NCBI RefSeq assembly: GCF_003598715.1
Contig: NZ_QZFU01000023.1
Location: forward strand, 1-64,000
Length of the DNA: 64,000 nucleotides
Reading direction: 5' to 3'
Source: Nocardia panacis
GTDB taxonomy: Bacteria; Actinomycetota; Actinomycetes; Mycobacteriales; Mycobacteriaceae
Shown: positions 50,694 through 59,831 of the stretch, piece after piece
How the letters are laid out: every line of letters starts with the position of its first letter
Numbering within the stretch: position 1 is the first letter of the stretch
The notes under the pieces: generated by a model
The model's database searches: none
The model's input: only the letters and a program-made list of their open reading frames with translations
What the model was told of the DNA's origin: nothing
Translations under genes and position numbers: made by a program

Positions 50694-51881
50694 ATGGTGG
50701 AGATCGCCGTGCCGGAGGCGGTCCGGACCGAATTGCGACGCGGGGTGCGCAGCGTACTGGTGGACGCGGTGGCGCTGCGCATGGTCCGCGACCGCTTCGA
50801 CGCCGAGCAGGCGGGCGCGCTCGGACGGTATCTCGAGGCGTCGCAGTCGCCGAATACGTTGCGCGCCTACCGCACCGACTGGCTGGCCTGGTCGGCGTGG
50901 TGCGCGGCGGAGGGGCGGCAGGCATTGCCCGCCGACGCGCTCGATGTGGCGGTGTATCTGGCGGCGGCCGCCGACGCGCGCCGGGCCGACGGCGGGTGGG
51001 CGTTCAGTCCCGCGACGCTGGAACGCAAGTCGGCGGCGGTGTCGGCGGTGCACGCGGCCAACGGATTGCCCTCGCCGACCCGGTCGGATGTGGTGCGGTT
51101 GACACTGCGCGGTATCCGCCGCACCCGCCGGGCCGCGCCGCGTCGCAAACGTCCGGTCCTGCTGCACACCCTCGGTCAGTTGTTGGCGGGTCTGCCCGAA
51201 CCGGGGTGGCCCACCGACCCGGCGCGCCGCCGCGACGCGCTGCTGCTGCTCATCGGATTCGCCGGCGCCCTGCGCCGCAGCGAACTCGCCGGACTACGGA
51301 TCTCGGATGTGGAGGTCGGTCTCGACCACACCACCGGCGATCCGCTGCTGCTGGTCCGCCTGCCCTCCACCAAGACCGACCCCACCGGTGTCGCCGAACA
51401 GCGGGTGGCGCTGCCCTGCGGACGCCATCCGGCCACCTGCCCGGTCTGCGCCTTCGCCGACTGGCTGCGACTGCGCGAAATCCATGCCGCCACAGGCGAA
51501 TCCGGCCTGCGGGCCTGGTTGACCGATACGCCGCCCCCGCTGCCGGACCGTCATCGATGCCACGGTTTCGTCCCGGCCGCCCCCACCGACGCGCCCCTCT
51601 TCCCCACCATCACCCGACACGGCACACTCGGCACCCGCGCCATGTCCGGCCGCGCGGTCGCCGAACTCGTCAAACGCTACGCGGCCCGCGCCGGCCTCGA
51701 CCCCGACCTGTTCTCCGGCCACTCCTTGCGCGCGGGTTTCGCCACCCAGGCCGCCCTCGGCGGCGCCGCCGACCGCGAGATCATGCGCCAGGGCCGCTGG
51801 TCCAACCCCCGCACCGTCCACGGCTATATCCGCACCGCGAATCCGTTGGAAGACAACGCGGTCACCAAACTCGGCCTCTGA
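50694..51881 (+). CDS. Tyrosine-type site-specific recombinase/integrase
   Basis: A 395-residue integrase: SAM-like N-terminal domain (SPNTLRAYRTDWLAWSAWCA), catalytic Arg in FAGALRRSELAGLRISDVE, HSLRAGFATQAALGGA (HxLRxGF) with box II, and the tyrosine in TVHGYIRTANPLEDN. All residues of the catalytic set appear present. ATG 50694 follows GGGAG by seven bases. No tRNA or direct repeat of an att site was seen around it, so it is either an orphan of a lost element or acts in trans. The amber-split gene precedes it. Confidence 0.88.
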   Translation: MVEIAVPEAVRTELRRGVRSVLVDAVALRMVRDRFDAEQAGALGRYLEASQSPNTLRAYRTDWLAWSAWCAAEGRQALPADALDVAVYLAAAADARRADGGWAFSPATLERKSAAVSAVHAANGLPSPTRSDVVRLTLRGIRRTRRAAPRRKRPVLLHTLGQLLAGLPEPGWPTDPARRRDALLLLIGFAGALRRSELAGLRISDVEVGLDHTTGDPLLLVRLPSTKTDPTGVAEQRVALPCGRHPATCPVCAFADWLRLREIHAATGESGLRAWLTDTPPPLPDRHRCHGFVPAAPTDAPLFPTITRHGTLGTRAMSGRAVAELVKRYAARAGLDPDLFSGHSLRAGFATQAALGGAADREIMRQGRWSNPRTVHGYIRTANPLEDNAVTKLGL

Positions 51882-51891
51882 GCTTGGGCCG

Positions 51892-53031
51892 CTACCGGTG
51901 CAGCGCGGCCAAGGTGCCGAGCAGTATGAGCGGCACGCCGCCCAGACCGAGGGCAGCGAAGGCGAGCGGGCGGATGTGGACGCCCGCGGCGCGACAGCGT
52001 TCGGCCCACAGCAGGGTCGCCAATGACGCCCACATGGTGATGAGTGGGCCGGTGTTGGTTCCCACGAGAACGTCGAATAGTCGGGCGCTGCCCGAGCCGG
52101 AGGGGATGGTGGTCTCCATGGCCAGGTAGGCGGGCAGGTTGTTCACGAGGTTGCTCGACACCGCGGCGGTGACCGCGGTCGCCGGGCCTGCGTGGTCGGC
52201 AGCCAGGGCAAGAAGGTGTCCGAGGCCGTGGCGGGTGATCGCGGCCACCACGAGGAACAGGGCCTCGGTCGTCAGTACGAGTCGCCACGGCAGCAGCGAC
52301 CACCGCAACCGGGTCCGCCCGCGCAGCGCGGACACGGTGACGGCGACGACGGCGGCGGTCGTGGCGGCCAGCCAGGGCACGATGCCGCCCGCGACGGCGA
52401 CGGCGAAGCCGACACAGGCGAGCGCGCACACACCGAACGCGACCGGGTCGGCCGGGGTTTCGGGTTCCGGTATCGGGTAGCGGCCGGTCAACTGACGGCG
52501 GAACACCACAGCGAGGTAGCCGACGGTGAGCACGATGGCGACGAGCGCGGGCACGCTCATGTGCGCGGCGAATCGGATGGCCGAGAGGCGGGCGTGCTGC
52601 ATCGCGAGCAGGTTGGTCAGGTTGGACACCGGCAGCAGCAGGCTGGCCGTGTTGGCCAGCCACACCACCAGCACAGCGAACGGCAGCGGTGGCAGGCCGA
52701 GCCTGCGCGTGGTGGCCAGCACCACGGGTGTCAGCAGCACGGCGGTGGTGTCCAGGCTCATGCCGATGGTGACCAGGGTGGCCAGGACAGCGACGAGAAC
52801 GAACAACACCGCGACCCGCCCGCGCGCCCACCGCGCGCAGACCGCGGCCGCGGCGTCGAACACTCCGGCGGCCTCGGACAACTCGGCCAGGATCGTCACC
52901 GCCACCAGGAATCCCAGGATCGGCGCGGCGCGGGTGACGCCGATGTCGATGGCGTCACCGTCGGGCAGCCATCCCGTCGCGACGGCGAGTGTCGCGAGCC
53001 CGACCAGAACCATCCACATTCGGATCAGCAT
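51892..53031 (-). CDS. ArsB/NhaD-type ion transporter
   Basis: A 379-residue protein with about 11 helices and the arsenical-pump/citrate transporter (IT superfamily) pattern: ILGFLVAVTILAELSEAAGV, SLDTTAVLLTPVVLATTRRL, LVVWLANTASLLLPVSNLTN, and VSSNLVNNLPAYLAMETTI in the second half. The N-x-x-N-P-like helix hairpins (SNLTNLLA, SNLVNNLP) are typical. It could export arsenite or an organic anion; no ars genes are nearby, so the substrate is open. No clear ribosome site at ATG 53031. Confidence 0.85.
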   Translation of the reverse strand: MLIRMWMVLVGLATLAVATGWLPDGDAIDIGVTRAAPILGFLVAVTILAELSEAAGVFDAAAAVCARWARGRVAVLFVLVAVLATLVTIGMSLDTTAVLLTPVVLATTRRLGLPPLPFAVLVVWLANTASLLLPVSNLTNLLAMQHARLSAIRFAAHMSVPALVAIVLTVGYLAVVFRRQLTGRYPIPEPETPADPVAFGVCALACVGFAVAVAGGIVPWLAATTAAVVAVTVSALRGRTRLRWSLLPWRLVLTTEALFLVVAAITRHGLGHLLALAADHAGPATAVTAAVSSNLVNNLPAYLAMETTIPSGSGSARLFDVLVGTNTGPLITMWASLATLLWAERCRAAGVHIRPLAFAALGLGGVPLILLGTLAALHR

Positions 53032-53337
53032 GCCAACGCGTGCCGTTCGGTTCAACGTGCGCCGGCCATGGCCGGCGAATACCGCACGGACGCAACACAA
53101 CCTATTCGCCGGTCTGGGGCTGAAATTCGAGTCGCAGGATTTGAGATCTCTATCCCGTTGCGCGAATCGGCATTTCATGGCCTTTTCCGATGTTATTGCC
53201 CCACTGCCGACACCTTGACCTGGGCTGTCGGCAAACGAGACTGCAAATGCGCTAATCAGGATGGCCGATTTGATTTTTTACGATGAATATGGCCGAATTC
53301 GACGGACCGTAGTGTGCGCGGCGGAGCCGACCGGTGA
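53032..53337. other. Intergenic region with one inverted repeat
   Basis: About 300 bases between the transporter start and the carboxylesterase stop. TGCCGACA (53205-53212) and TGTCGGCA (53226-53233) form an 8-bp inverted repeat with a 13-base loop; as the region lies downstream of the minus-strand esterase gene, this may be its terminator. A run of T follows at 53269. No gene seen. Confidence 0.5.
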
Positions 53338-54756
53338 TCAGCCTCCGAAGACCCGCACCACGTCCGGGTCCCACCCCGGATCCACGGTCGCGGCGAACGC
53401 GATCCAGGCGTCGTGCATCCGGGTCGCGAGATCGGCCGGGGCCGGGTCGGGGCCGAGCAGGGCGGTGTCCCCGTGCAACCACGGTTTGTCGGCGATGTCG
53501 AACACGAATGGGAGTTCGACGGTGTGGGCGGCGCCGAGTCGACCGTCGAGGGCTTTCGAGCGGTACCCGAAGGAGTAGACGTGGGTGCGGCCACCCGAGA
53601 TCCGCGCGTGGGCCTGCGCCATCCGCGCCGTTCCGGCCTCGAACAGGGCCTCCCCGAGCACCGCGGCGCGCAGTTCGCCCGGTGTCGCGTCCGGTCGCTC
53701 CGCGCGGTGTCGGGCGATGACGGTGCTCGGGTCGGCGTGCGCGCGGGCGGCGGCTGCGAAGGCATCGGCCTCAGTGGAGGCGTCCAGGTTGCCTTGCGGT
53801 ACGAGATAGAGGCGCCCCTCTTCGGTGTTGGTGCCGATCAGCAGGTCGACGTCGGCGGCCGGGCCGTCGGCGAGACCGTCGGCGGGCTGGACCGGGAGGA
53901 CCAGGCTGAACGGGCTGAGTCCGACCAGGGGGTCCATGGCGGTGCCGGTGCGCAGGTCGAGGCCGCTCAGCGCGGGCAGGATCGCCAGGAGTCGTTCGTC
54001 CGGGATCGCGGCGAACGCCTCGGCGGTCGGTTCGACGCCCAGCGCGGCGGCGGCCGCGGTGGTTACCCGACGTGCCTGTTCCGGTGTGAAAGCACCGGTG
54101 CCGCTGCCGCTTTGGATGATCGCCCGCCGGAACAGTCCTTTCGCCTCCGGTGTCGCGAGCAGGGCACCGGTGAGGGTGGCTCCCGCGGATTGGCCGAAAA
54201 TCGTGACATTCGCCGAGTCGCCGCCGAACACCGGGATCGTGTCGCGTACCCAGCCGAGTGCCGCGATCACGTCGAGCAGCCCGCGGTTGGGCGCGGCGCC
54301 CGGCAGGTCGAGGAACCCCTGGATGCCGAGGCGGTAGTTCACGGTCACCAGGACGACGCCGTCGCGGGCGAAGGCACTGCCGTCGTAGAGCGCGGCGCGT
54401 GTCGAGCCGGTGACGAACCCGCCGCCGTGCACGAACACCATGACCGGCCGTGCGCCGCTGACGGCGGCCGGGGTGTGGATGTCGACGGTCAGATACTCCT
54501 CGCCCCGCACCCAGCCGGGTCCGAAGTACGGGATCATGTCGAGGCGGCCGAAGTCGCGGGCGGGTTGCGGGACGGTGGGCGAGGGCAGCGTGCCGTCGCG
54601 GACACCGCGCCAACCCCGGTGCGGTGCGGGTGGAGCGAATCGGGTCGCGCCGGTCGGGGCCGCCGCGTAGGGGATGGCGCGGTAGCGCTCACCGGATCCG
54701 TCGCGCAGGCCGCGCACGACGCCCGCAGGTGTTTCGACGACCGGGTTCGTGTGCAT
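53338..54756 (-). CDS. Type-B carboxylesterase
   Basis: A 472-residue esterase of the carboxylesterase type B family. Oxyanion motif MVFVHGGGFVTGSTRAALYD, nucleophile elbow VTIFGQSAGATLTGA (GxSxG), acid Glu in LLIGTNTEEGRLYL, catalytic His in LGAAHTVELPFVFD. AAAGGAAA precedes the ATG 54756; the longer open frame upstream belongs to another reading of the next gene. It follows the metallo-hydrolase gene by 22 bases on the same strand and presumably shares its transcript. Confidence 0.92.
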   Translation of the reverse strand: MHTNPVVETPAGVVRGLRDGSGERYRAIPYAAAPTGATRFAPPAPHRGWRGVRDGTLPSPTVPQPARDFGRLDMIPYFGPGWVRGEEYLTVDIHTPAAVSGARPVMVFVHGGGFVTGSTRAALYDGSAFARDGVVLVTVNYRLGIQGFLDLPGAAPNRGLLDVIAALGWVRDTIPVFGGDSANVTIFGQSAGATLTGALLATPEAKGLFRRAIIQSGSGTGAFTPEQARRVTTAAAAALGVEPTAEAFAAIPDERLLAILPALSGLDLRTGTAMDPLVGLSPFSLVLPVQPADGLADGPAADVDLLIGTNTEEGRLYLVPQGNLDASTEADAFAAAARAHADPSTVIARHRAERPDATPGELRAAVLGEALFEAGTARMAQAHARISGGRTHVYSFGYRSKALDGRLGAAHTVELPFVFDIADKPWLHGDTALLGPDPAPADLATRMHDAWIAFAATVDPGWDPDVVRVFGG

Positions 54757-54778
54757 GGGGAATGTTTCCTTTCCGGTA

Positions 54779-55696
54779 TCAGGCCATGCGGGAGAAACCC
54801 GCCCAGCCCTTGATCGCGAACTTCGACCCGTCGCGCTCGACCTCCACCGCGCCCGAGCCGCCGAAATGGGCGGGAAAGACGAGCGCGTTGCTTTCGGCGG
54901 CGCGGCCGAGCAGCCGGTGCCGGGTGGCCCTGGCCTCGGCGGGGTCCTCGCAGAAGCAGGAGTTGGTCCGCGGCTCCACGATCTGCAACGCGGTGTGCAC
55001 CAGGTCCCCGACGAACAGCGCCCGATCGCCGCCCGACTCCAAGGTGAGCACGGACGAGCCCGGCGTGTGGCCGGGAGCCAGATCGAGCCGCAGATTCCTG
55101 TCGATCCGGTACGACCCGTCCCACAGGACGGTCTGCCCCGCCCGATGGACCGGCGCCACACTGTCCTCGAAAACGTTCTGGTTGCCGCGGCCCAGCACGG
55201 GTTTGTATCCGTTGGCCGGGTCCCAGAACTCGAAGTCCCGTCGCGTCATCAGATAGGTGGCGTTCGGGAAAGTCGGCACCCAGGTTCGGCCGTCGAGCCG
55301 GGTGTTCCAGCCGACATGGTCGATGTGCAGGTGGGTGTTGACCACGATGTCGACCTCCTCGGGCCGCACACCGGCTGCCGCGAGATTCTCGAGGTAGTTC
55401 GTGTCCAGGCGGCTCCACACCGGCGCGTAGGGCCGGTCCTTGTGGTTGCCAACGCCGGTGTCGACGAGGATCGTGCGCCCCTCGCTGCGGAGCAGCCAGG
55501 ACTGGATCGCGGTGTGGCACTCGTCGGTCTCCGGATCCCAGAAGTCGGGAACCAACTCGCCGCGGTGCTCATCCCACGAACCACCGGGACTGTCCGGGAA
55601 GAACTGGTCCGGGGCCATCTCGACCGAGCCGTAGTACTCCTTGACGCGGGTGACGGTGACCTCGCCCAGTGTGATCTGCTGTGGGTCCTGATCCAT
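54779..55696 (-). CDS. Metallo-beta-lactamase-fold hydrolase
   Basis: A 305-residue MBL-fold enzyme with the HxHxDH signature DIVVNTHLHIDHVGWNTR, further metal ligands in DLAPGHTPGSSVLTL and LFVGDLVHTALQIVE, and VFPAHFGGSGAVEVE near the end. This subgroup includes quorum-quenching lactonase-like and N-acyl hydrolase-like proteins. It precedes a carboxylesterase in the same operon, so the pair may act on ester or lactone substrates. The divergent XRE regulator starts 100 bases away and is the probable controller. Confidence 0.92.
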   Translation of the reverse strand: MDQDPQQITLGEVTVTRVKEYYGSVEMAPDQFFPDSPGGSWDEHRGELVPDFWDPETDECHTAIQSWLLRSEGRTILVDTGVGNHKDRPYAPVWSRLDTNYLENLAAAGVRPEEVDIVVNTHLHIDHVGWNTRLDGRTWVPTFPNATYLMTRRDFEFWDPANGYKPVLGRGNQNVFEDSVAPVHRAGQTVLWDGSYRIDRNLRLDLAPGHTPGSSVLTLESGGDRALFVGDLVHTALQIVEPRTNSCFCEDPAEARATRHRLLGRAAESNALVFPAHFGGSGAVEVERDGSKFAIKGWAGFSRMA

Positions 55697-55796
55697 GAGA
55701 CCGAGTCTGTTCGCGCGATCGGGCGCCGACCACTCCCGCTTTGTCCTACCCCTCGCAGGGTGTGGCTCCGATCCGACCCGCCCGGATACTGGAGAA

Positions 55797-56681
55797 ATGG
55801 ACGGCCCCGGCCCACTGGGCACCTTTCTGCAAGCTCGGCGCGCGCGGCTGCGACCTGAGGACGTCGGCCTGCGCGAAACCGGACCCCGCAGGCGGGTGCG
55901 CGGTCTACGACGCGAAGAACTGGCCCAGTTGGCGGGGGTCAGCGTCTCGTACTACACCCGGTTGGAACAAGGAACCTCGCGCGGCGCCTCGGCCGAGGTG
56001 CTCGACGCGATCGCCCGTGCGCTACTGCTCGACGACCACGAGCGCGAACACCTGGACCGGCTCGTCGGCGCCGCCCGCCACCCGTCCCCGGCCCGCCATC
56101 CACGTCCCGAGAAACTCGCCGACGAGACGCGCGACCTGCTCCGCGCCGTCGACGGAGTCCCCGCGATGGTGCTCGGCCGACGCACGGATGTCCTGGCATG
56201 GAACGCCCTCGGGCACGCCCTGCTGGCCGGGCATCTGGACTTCCTCGGCCCGGATGATCCCGCGCAGCGGCCGAATATGAACCGCATGCTGTTTCTGGAC
56301 CCGCACTGCCGCGAGCTGTACACCGACTGGAAGCGCAAGGCCCGCGCGGTGGTCGGCAACCTGCGTATCGCCGTCAGCAAGCACCCGGAAGACCCGCTGC
56401 TCGCGGAACTGATCGGCGAACTGACCATGACGAGCCCGGAATTCGTCGCCCTCTGGGCCGATCACCGCGTGACACCCTGCGACGCCGCGACCTACCGGCT
56501 GCACCATCCCGTCATCGGCCTGGTGACAGTGACACAGCAGACCCTGTCGATCGCCCGCGCCCCGGAGCAAGTACTGGTCGTGTGCACAACCCCCGCCGGG
56601 TCCCCCGACGAGGAAGCCCTCGCGTTACTTCGACTGATGCCGACGCGCGGGCGGTCCGGCAGTCGGCAACTGTCGGGATGA
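55797..56681 (+). CDS. XRE-family regulator with MmyB-like ligand domain
   Basis: A 294-residue helix-turn-helix protein: VRGLRREELAQLAGVSVSYY TRLEQG (about residues 35-60) followed by a MmyB-like LBD (PAMVLGRRTDVLAWNALGHA and LWADHRVTPCDAATYRLHHP), the common actinobacterial architecture that binds fatty-acid-like ligands. It is divergent from the MBL-fold/carboxylesterase operon and likely represses or activates it. Confidence 0.93.
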   Translation: MDGPGPLGTFLQARRARLRPEDVGLRETGPRRRVRGLRREELAQLAGVSVSYYTRLEQGTSRGASAEVLDAIARALLLDDHEREHLDRLVGAARHPSPARHPRPEKLADETRDLLRAVDGVPAMVLGRRTDVLAWNALGHALLAGHLDFLGPDDPAQRPNMNRMLFLDPHCRELYTDWKRKARAVVGNLRIAVSKHPEDPLLAELIGELTMTSPEFVALWADHRVTPCDAATYRLHHPVIGLVTVTQQTLSIARAPEQVLVVCTTPAGSPDEEALALLRLMPTRGRSGSRQLSG

Positions 56682-56701
56682 CATTCCGTATCGGGCGGTG
56701 A

Positions 56702-57370
56702 TCACGGTAGCGCGGTGGTGTAGAGCGGTGCGCAACCACTGGGGGCAAGGGCTTCCGCGGTCTCGGCGAGTTGCCACAACGCCCATTCGGCGTGTCTCGG
56801 GTCTTGGCACGTCACCTCCAGCCGCGGCCGGCCGTCCGCGCCGGTTTCCTCGGCGCGGACGGCGAGTGCGGTGCGCACCAGGTCCTCCCGCTGCGCCGGG
56901 TGCACCCGCACCAGCACGGTGACCTGGTCCCCGCCATGGCGGAACTGTGTGCCGCGTTCCTGCCAGACGCGGTCCAGATCGATCCGGTCCGGTCGCCGCG
57001 CGGGTTCGGGGAGCTCCTCGGCGGCCGAGATTCGGGAAAGCCGGTAGGTGCGGTCCGCGCCGGATCTCGTGGCAGGCAGGTAACCCTGGTCGCGGACGGT
57101 GACCAGGCCGATCGGGTCGACCGTGCGCCACTTCGGGGTCTGGTCGACGGCCGCGTAGTGGATGCGCGGCTTGTGTCCGGCGAGCACCGCGCGCCGGACC
57201 TCGGCCATGACGGTGTCGGGATAGACCGGGACACCGGCTGCGGACAGCGCCTCGATATCGCGCAGCACCGTGCGGGTGGAGACCTCCAGTTCGCGGGCCG
57301 GCGCGGGTGCGGACAGCCGACCGTGCCTGCGCAAAAGCAGCACCAGTGAGACCAGCCGATCGGCGCGCAT
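56702..57370 (-). CDS. WYL-domain regulator, unusually short
   Basis: A 222-residue regulator: winged helix LVSLVLLLRRHGRLSAPAPA and ELEVSTRTVLRDIEALSAAG, directly followed by the WYL domain VMAEVRRAVLAGHKPRIHYA and WCX part (LEVTCQDPRHAEWALWQLAE). Normal YafY-type regulators are about 310-330 residues; roughly 90-100 residues between the DNA-binding part and the WYL domain are missing here, in frame. Likely a deletion derivative; activity is uncertain. The divergent PhnB-like gene is its expected target. Confidence 0.82.
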   Translation of the reverse strand: MRADRLVSLVLLLRRHGRLSAPAPARELEVSTRTVLRDIEALSAAGVPVYPDTVMAEVRRAVLAGHKPRIHYAAVDQTPKWRTVDPIGLVTVRDQGYLPATRSGADRTYRLSRISAAEELPEPARRPDRIDLDRVWQERGTQFRHGGDQVTVLVRVHPAQREDLVRTALAVRAEETGADGRPRLEVTCQDPRHAEWALWQLAETAEALAPSGCAPLYTTALP

Positions 57371-57460
57371 TCGAAAACACCATCGAAATACGTGACACAG
57401 GATGTCGTGATTCGTTGGGAGGCTCTATGGAGTAGTTCACTCACACGAAGGAGCGTTTGG

Positions 57461-57871
57461 ATGGGGTCTCAACTCAACCCGTGCCTCAGGTTCGACGGGA
57501 ACGCGCGGCAGGCGATGGAGTTCTATCAGGAGGTCTTCGGCGGTGAACTGGAGCTGGGCACGATCGCGGACTTCGGCGCGCCGGACTCGCCCGACGCCGA
57601 CAAGGTCATGCACTCCCGGCTCGACACCCCGGACGGATACACGCTGATGGCTTGGGACGGGCGGGAGGGCGTGCCGTACCACCCCGGCAATAGTGTCGCC
57701 GTCTTCCTCGACGGCGACGGCAGCGAAATTCGCGACCACTTCGAGAAGTTGTCCGCGGGCGGCACCGTGACGATGCCTCTGGAGAAGCAGTCGTGGGGCG
57801 ATGCGGCCGGTTCGCTCGTGGACAGGTTCGGGATCACCTGGATGGTCAACATCACCCGGCCGCAAGGTTGA
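57461..57871 (+). CDS. PhnB-like VOC-family protein
   Basis: A 136-residue VOC-fold protein of the PhnB/DUF1428-like (3-demethylubiquinone methyltransferase-like) group: LNPCLRFDGNARQAMEFYQE VFGG, NSVAVFLDGDGSEIRDHFEK, and SWGDAAGSLVDRFGITWMVN. The C-terminal FGITWMVN is diagnostic. GAAGGAG lies seven bases before the ATG. Activity of the family is mostly unknown. The divergent, shortened WYL regulator is typical for it. Confidence 0.92.
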   Translation: MGSQLNPCLRFDGNARQAMEFYQEVFGGELELGTIADFGAPDSPDADKVMHSRLDTPDGYTLMAWDGREGVPYHPGNSVAVFLDGDGSEIRDHFEKLSAGGTVTMPLEKQSWGDAAGSLVDRFGITWMVNITRPQG

Positions 57872-57909
57872 TCGACTCCCGGCAAACGCCCCGCCGTGCT
57901 GTCGACCTC

Positions 57910-59004
57910 TCAGATCGTCGGGCCGAATTGGTCGATGAAGCGGGCGGTGAACAGGTCCGATCCCTTGTATTCGGCCACCGTCGCCGCAGGGGCGATGAAT
58001 GGACCGTCGGGCGAGGGGAGTTGTCCCACACCACCATTGGGGCCGAGGGGTAGCAGGATCATCGGGAAGGGCAGTGGCTGGTAGGTTGCCGAGGGCTGTT
58101 CGCCGTTCAGTTGGGCGGTGATGTTTCGGGCCACGATCTGTGCGTGTTGCATGGCGTAGCCCGCCATTTTGGCCTCGGGGACGTCGGTGAGGTCGCCGAC
58201 GGCGTAAATGTGGTCGTGCCCTTGAACATTGAGGTATTCGGTTACCGGGACTCGCCCCTGCGGGGTGAGGGAGGTGAGTTTTCCGTCGGCCAGGTATGCG
58301 CTGTTGGTTTGGACGCCGTAGGCACGGAACCAGATGTCGGCGGTGATCGCGGTGCCGTCGGTGGTGGTGACGGTGTGGGTCTGCGCGAGTCCCGGCTCGG
58401 TGTCCGGTGTCTTTGCCAGGCGGGTGCCGAGCCGGAGGTCGACGCCCATGGCGTCGAGTTGGCCGCGCAGATCCTCGACCATCTCCGGTGCGAAGCCGGG
58501 TAGCAGTTCGTCGGTCGGGTCGACGATGGTCACCTGCTTTTCGGGCCAGATCTCCTTGATCTCCCCTGCCAATTCCAGTCCGACCGGGCCTGCTCCGAGA
58601 ATCAGCACCCTGCCGGCCTGACGTAGTTCCTTGTGGGTTCGGCGCAGGTCGTCCATTGCCGCGTCGATCGAGTCGGAGCGCGGTTTGGCCGGGTAGGCGT
58701 AGCTGGAGCCGGTGGCAAGTACGAGGTAGTCGGCCGCGACGTACTCGCCCGAGGTCAGGGTGACGCCGCCCCGGTCCACCGAGACAGCACCGTCGTGGAT
58801 GACCGTGCCCCGCGTGAGCAGCGTGTCGAAGGGGAAGAACATATTCCTCGCCCAATCCGGCTGAGTGAGTGCCCGCAGTGAACCGGCCGCGTTGACGAAT
58901 GCGTCCCTCGGGTCGATGAGGACGATCTCGGCCACCGACTCCAGCTCTTTGGCGACCGCCGCGCCCCCGTAGCCTCCGCCGACGATGACGACTCTGCGAC
59001 TCAT
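57910..59004 (-). CDS. NAD(P)H:quinone oxidoreductase-like FAD protein (NDH-2/AIF type)
   Basis: A 364-residue pyridine-nucleotide-disulfide oxidoreductase: FAD motif VVIVGGGYGGAAVAKELESV, NAD motif VLILGAGPVGLELAGEIKEI, second FAD contact HIYAVGDLTDVPEAKMAGYA. The lack of a redox-active CxxxxC and the length agree with NDH-2/AIFM2-like proteins that reduce quinones. The start at 59004 follows TTGGAG. Two AACGT-N6-ACGTT dyads lie upstream, before the divergent TetR gene. Confidence 0.9.
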   Translation of the reverse strand: MSRRVVIVGGGYGGAAVAKELESVAEIVLIDPRDAFVNAAGSLRALTQPDWARNMFFPFDTLLTRGTVIHDGAVSVDRGGVTLTSGEYVAADYLVLATGSSYAYPAKPRSDSIDAAMDDLRRTHKELRQAGRVLILGAGPVGLELAGEIKEIWPEKQVTIVDPTDELLPGFAPEMVEDLRGQLDAMGVDLRLGTRLAKTPDTEPGLAQTHTVTTTDGTAITADIWFRAYGVQTNSAYLADGKLTSLTPQGRVPVTEYLNVQGHDHIYAVGDLTDVPEAKMAGYAMQHAQIVARNITAQLNGEQPSATYQPLPFPMILLPLGPNGGVGQLPSPDGPFIAPAATVAEYKGSDLFTARFIDQFGPTI

Positions 59005-59020
59005 GACTTGCTCCAATCCA

Positions 59021-59092
59021 AAAACGTAACGGCACGTTTTGGAAGCACTGTAGCAACGGATCGACCGTGTGTAAAACGTAACGACACGTTTC
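59021..59092. promoter_or_regulatory. Two TetR operators between the FAD protein and TetR genes
   Basis: AAAACGT, AACGGC, ACGTTTT (59021-59040) is a perfect dyad; AAAACGT, AACGAC, ACGTTTC (59073-59092) has one mismatch. One copy is 17 bases before each start. The AACGT-N6-ACGTT form is the same as at 33950-33977. Confidence 0.85.
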
Positions 59093-59107
59093 CTATAGGG
59101 TGGTCCG

Positions 59108-59692
59108 GTGAGCGCCGAAGCCAAGAAACGCACAGCCCGTTCCCGCGAGGCGATCCTGCAGGCCGCCCTGGACCTCAACGCGGAACGCGGCTACGCCGCC
59201 GTCGGCATGGACGCGATCGCGACCCGAGCCCGCGTCGGCAAACCCACCCTCTACCGGTGGTGGCCCTCCAAAGGGGCGCTCTACCTCGACGTCCTCCAAG
59301 ACCGGGTCGTCGAGCCCTACATCGTGTGGCCGGACACCGGCGACTTCGTCGCCGACCTGCACACCTGGATTCGCGGCTTCGCCGAAATGTTCTCCAACCC
59401 GGACCTGCGCCAACTGCTCATCGGCGTCGTTGGCACCGCCCAGCACGATCCGGACCTGGCCCGCCTGATCCGCGAACGCATCCACGCGCCGCAGCGAGCG
59501 AAGAACCTTGAACGCATCACCGCCGCCCAACAGGCGGGTCAACTCCCCCGGTTGGATCCGGGGATACTCGAAGAACTCCTCGTCGCCCCCCAGTGGTACC
59601 GACTGCTCGTCTCCGGAGAGCCGTTCACCGTCGAATACGCCGACACGCTGGTCGCGATAGTCCTCGGCCTGAACGCCGCGAACGGCTCCTGA
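59108..59692 (+). CDS. TetR-family regulator of the NDH-2-like gene
   Basis: A 194-residue TetR protein: VGMDAIATRARVGKPTLYRW WPSKGALYLDVL is the DNA-binding part, followed by TGDFVADLHTWIRGFAEMFS and the C-terminal domain with EELLVAPQWYRLLVSGEPFT (TetR_C_33-like). GTG 59108 lies 16 bases after the second operator. It should repress itself and the divergent FAD protein gene. Closely related to the 34048 regulator. Confidence 0.93.
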   Translation: MSAEAKKRTARSREAILQAALDLNAERGYAAVGMDAIATRARVGKPTLYRWWPSKGALYLDVLQDRVVEPYIVWPDTGDFVADLHTWIRGFAEMFSNPDLRQLLIGVVGTAQHDPDLARLIRERIHAPQRAKNLERITAAQQAGQLPRLDPGILEELLVAPQWYRLLVSGEPFTVEYADTLVAIVLGLNAANGS

Positions 59693-59831
59693 GATCGGCT
59701 GCACGACAACGTAGTCGACATCCGAGCCACCGGTCTCGTCTTCGAATCGGCGAGTTCGCCGCGAGCCGTATCGGCAGCGGAGGTGTGGTGGCCCGCTGCC
59801 GACACAGCCTCTTGGCGCCCGCGTGGACATG

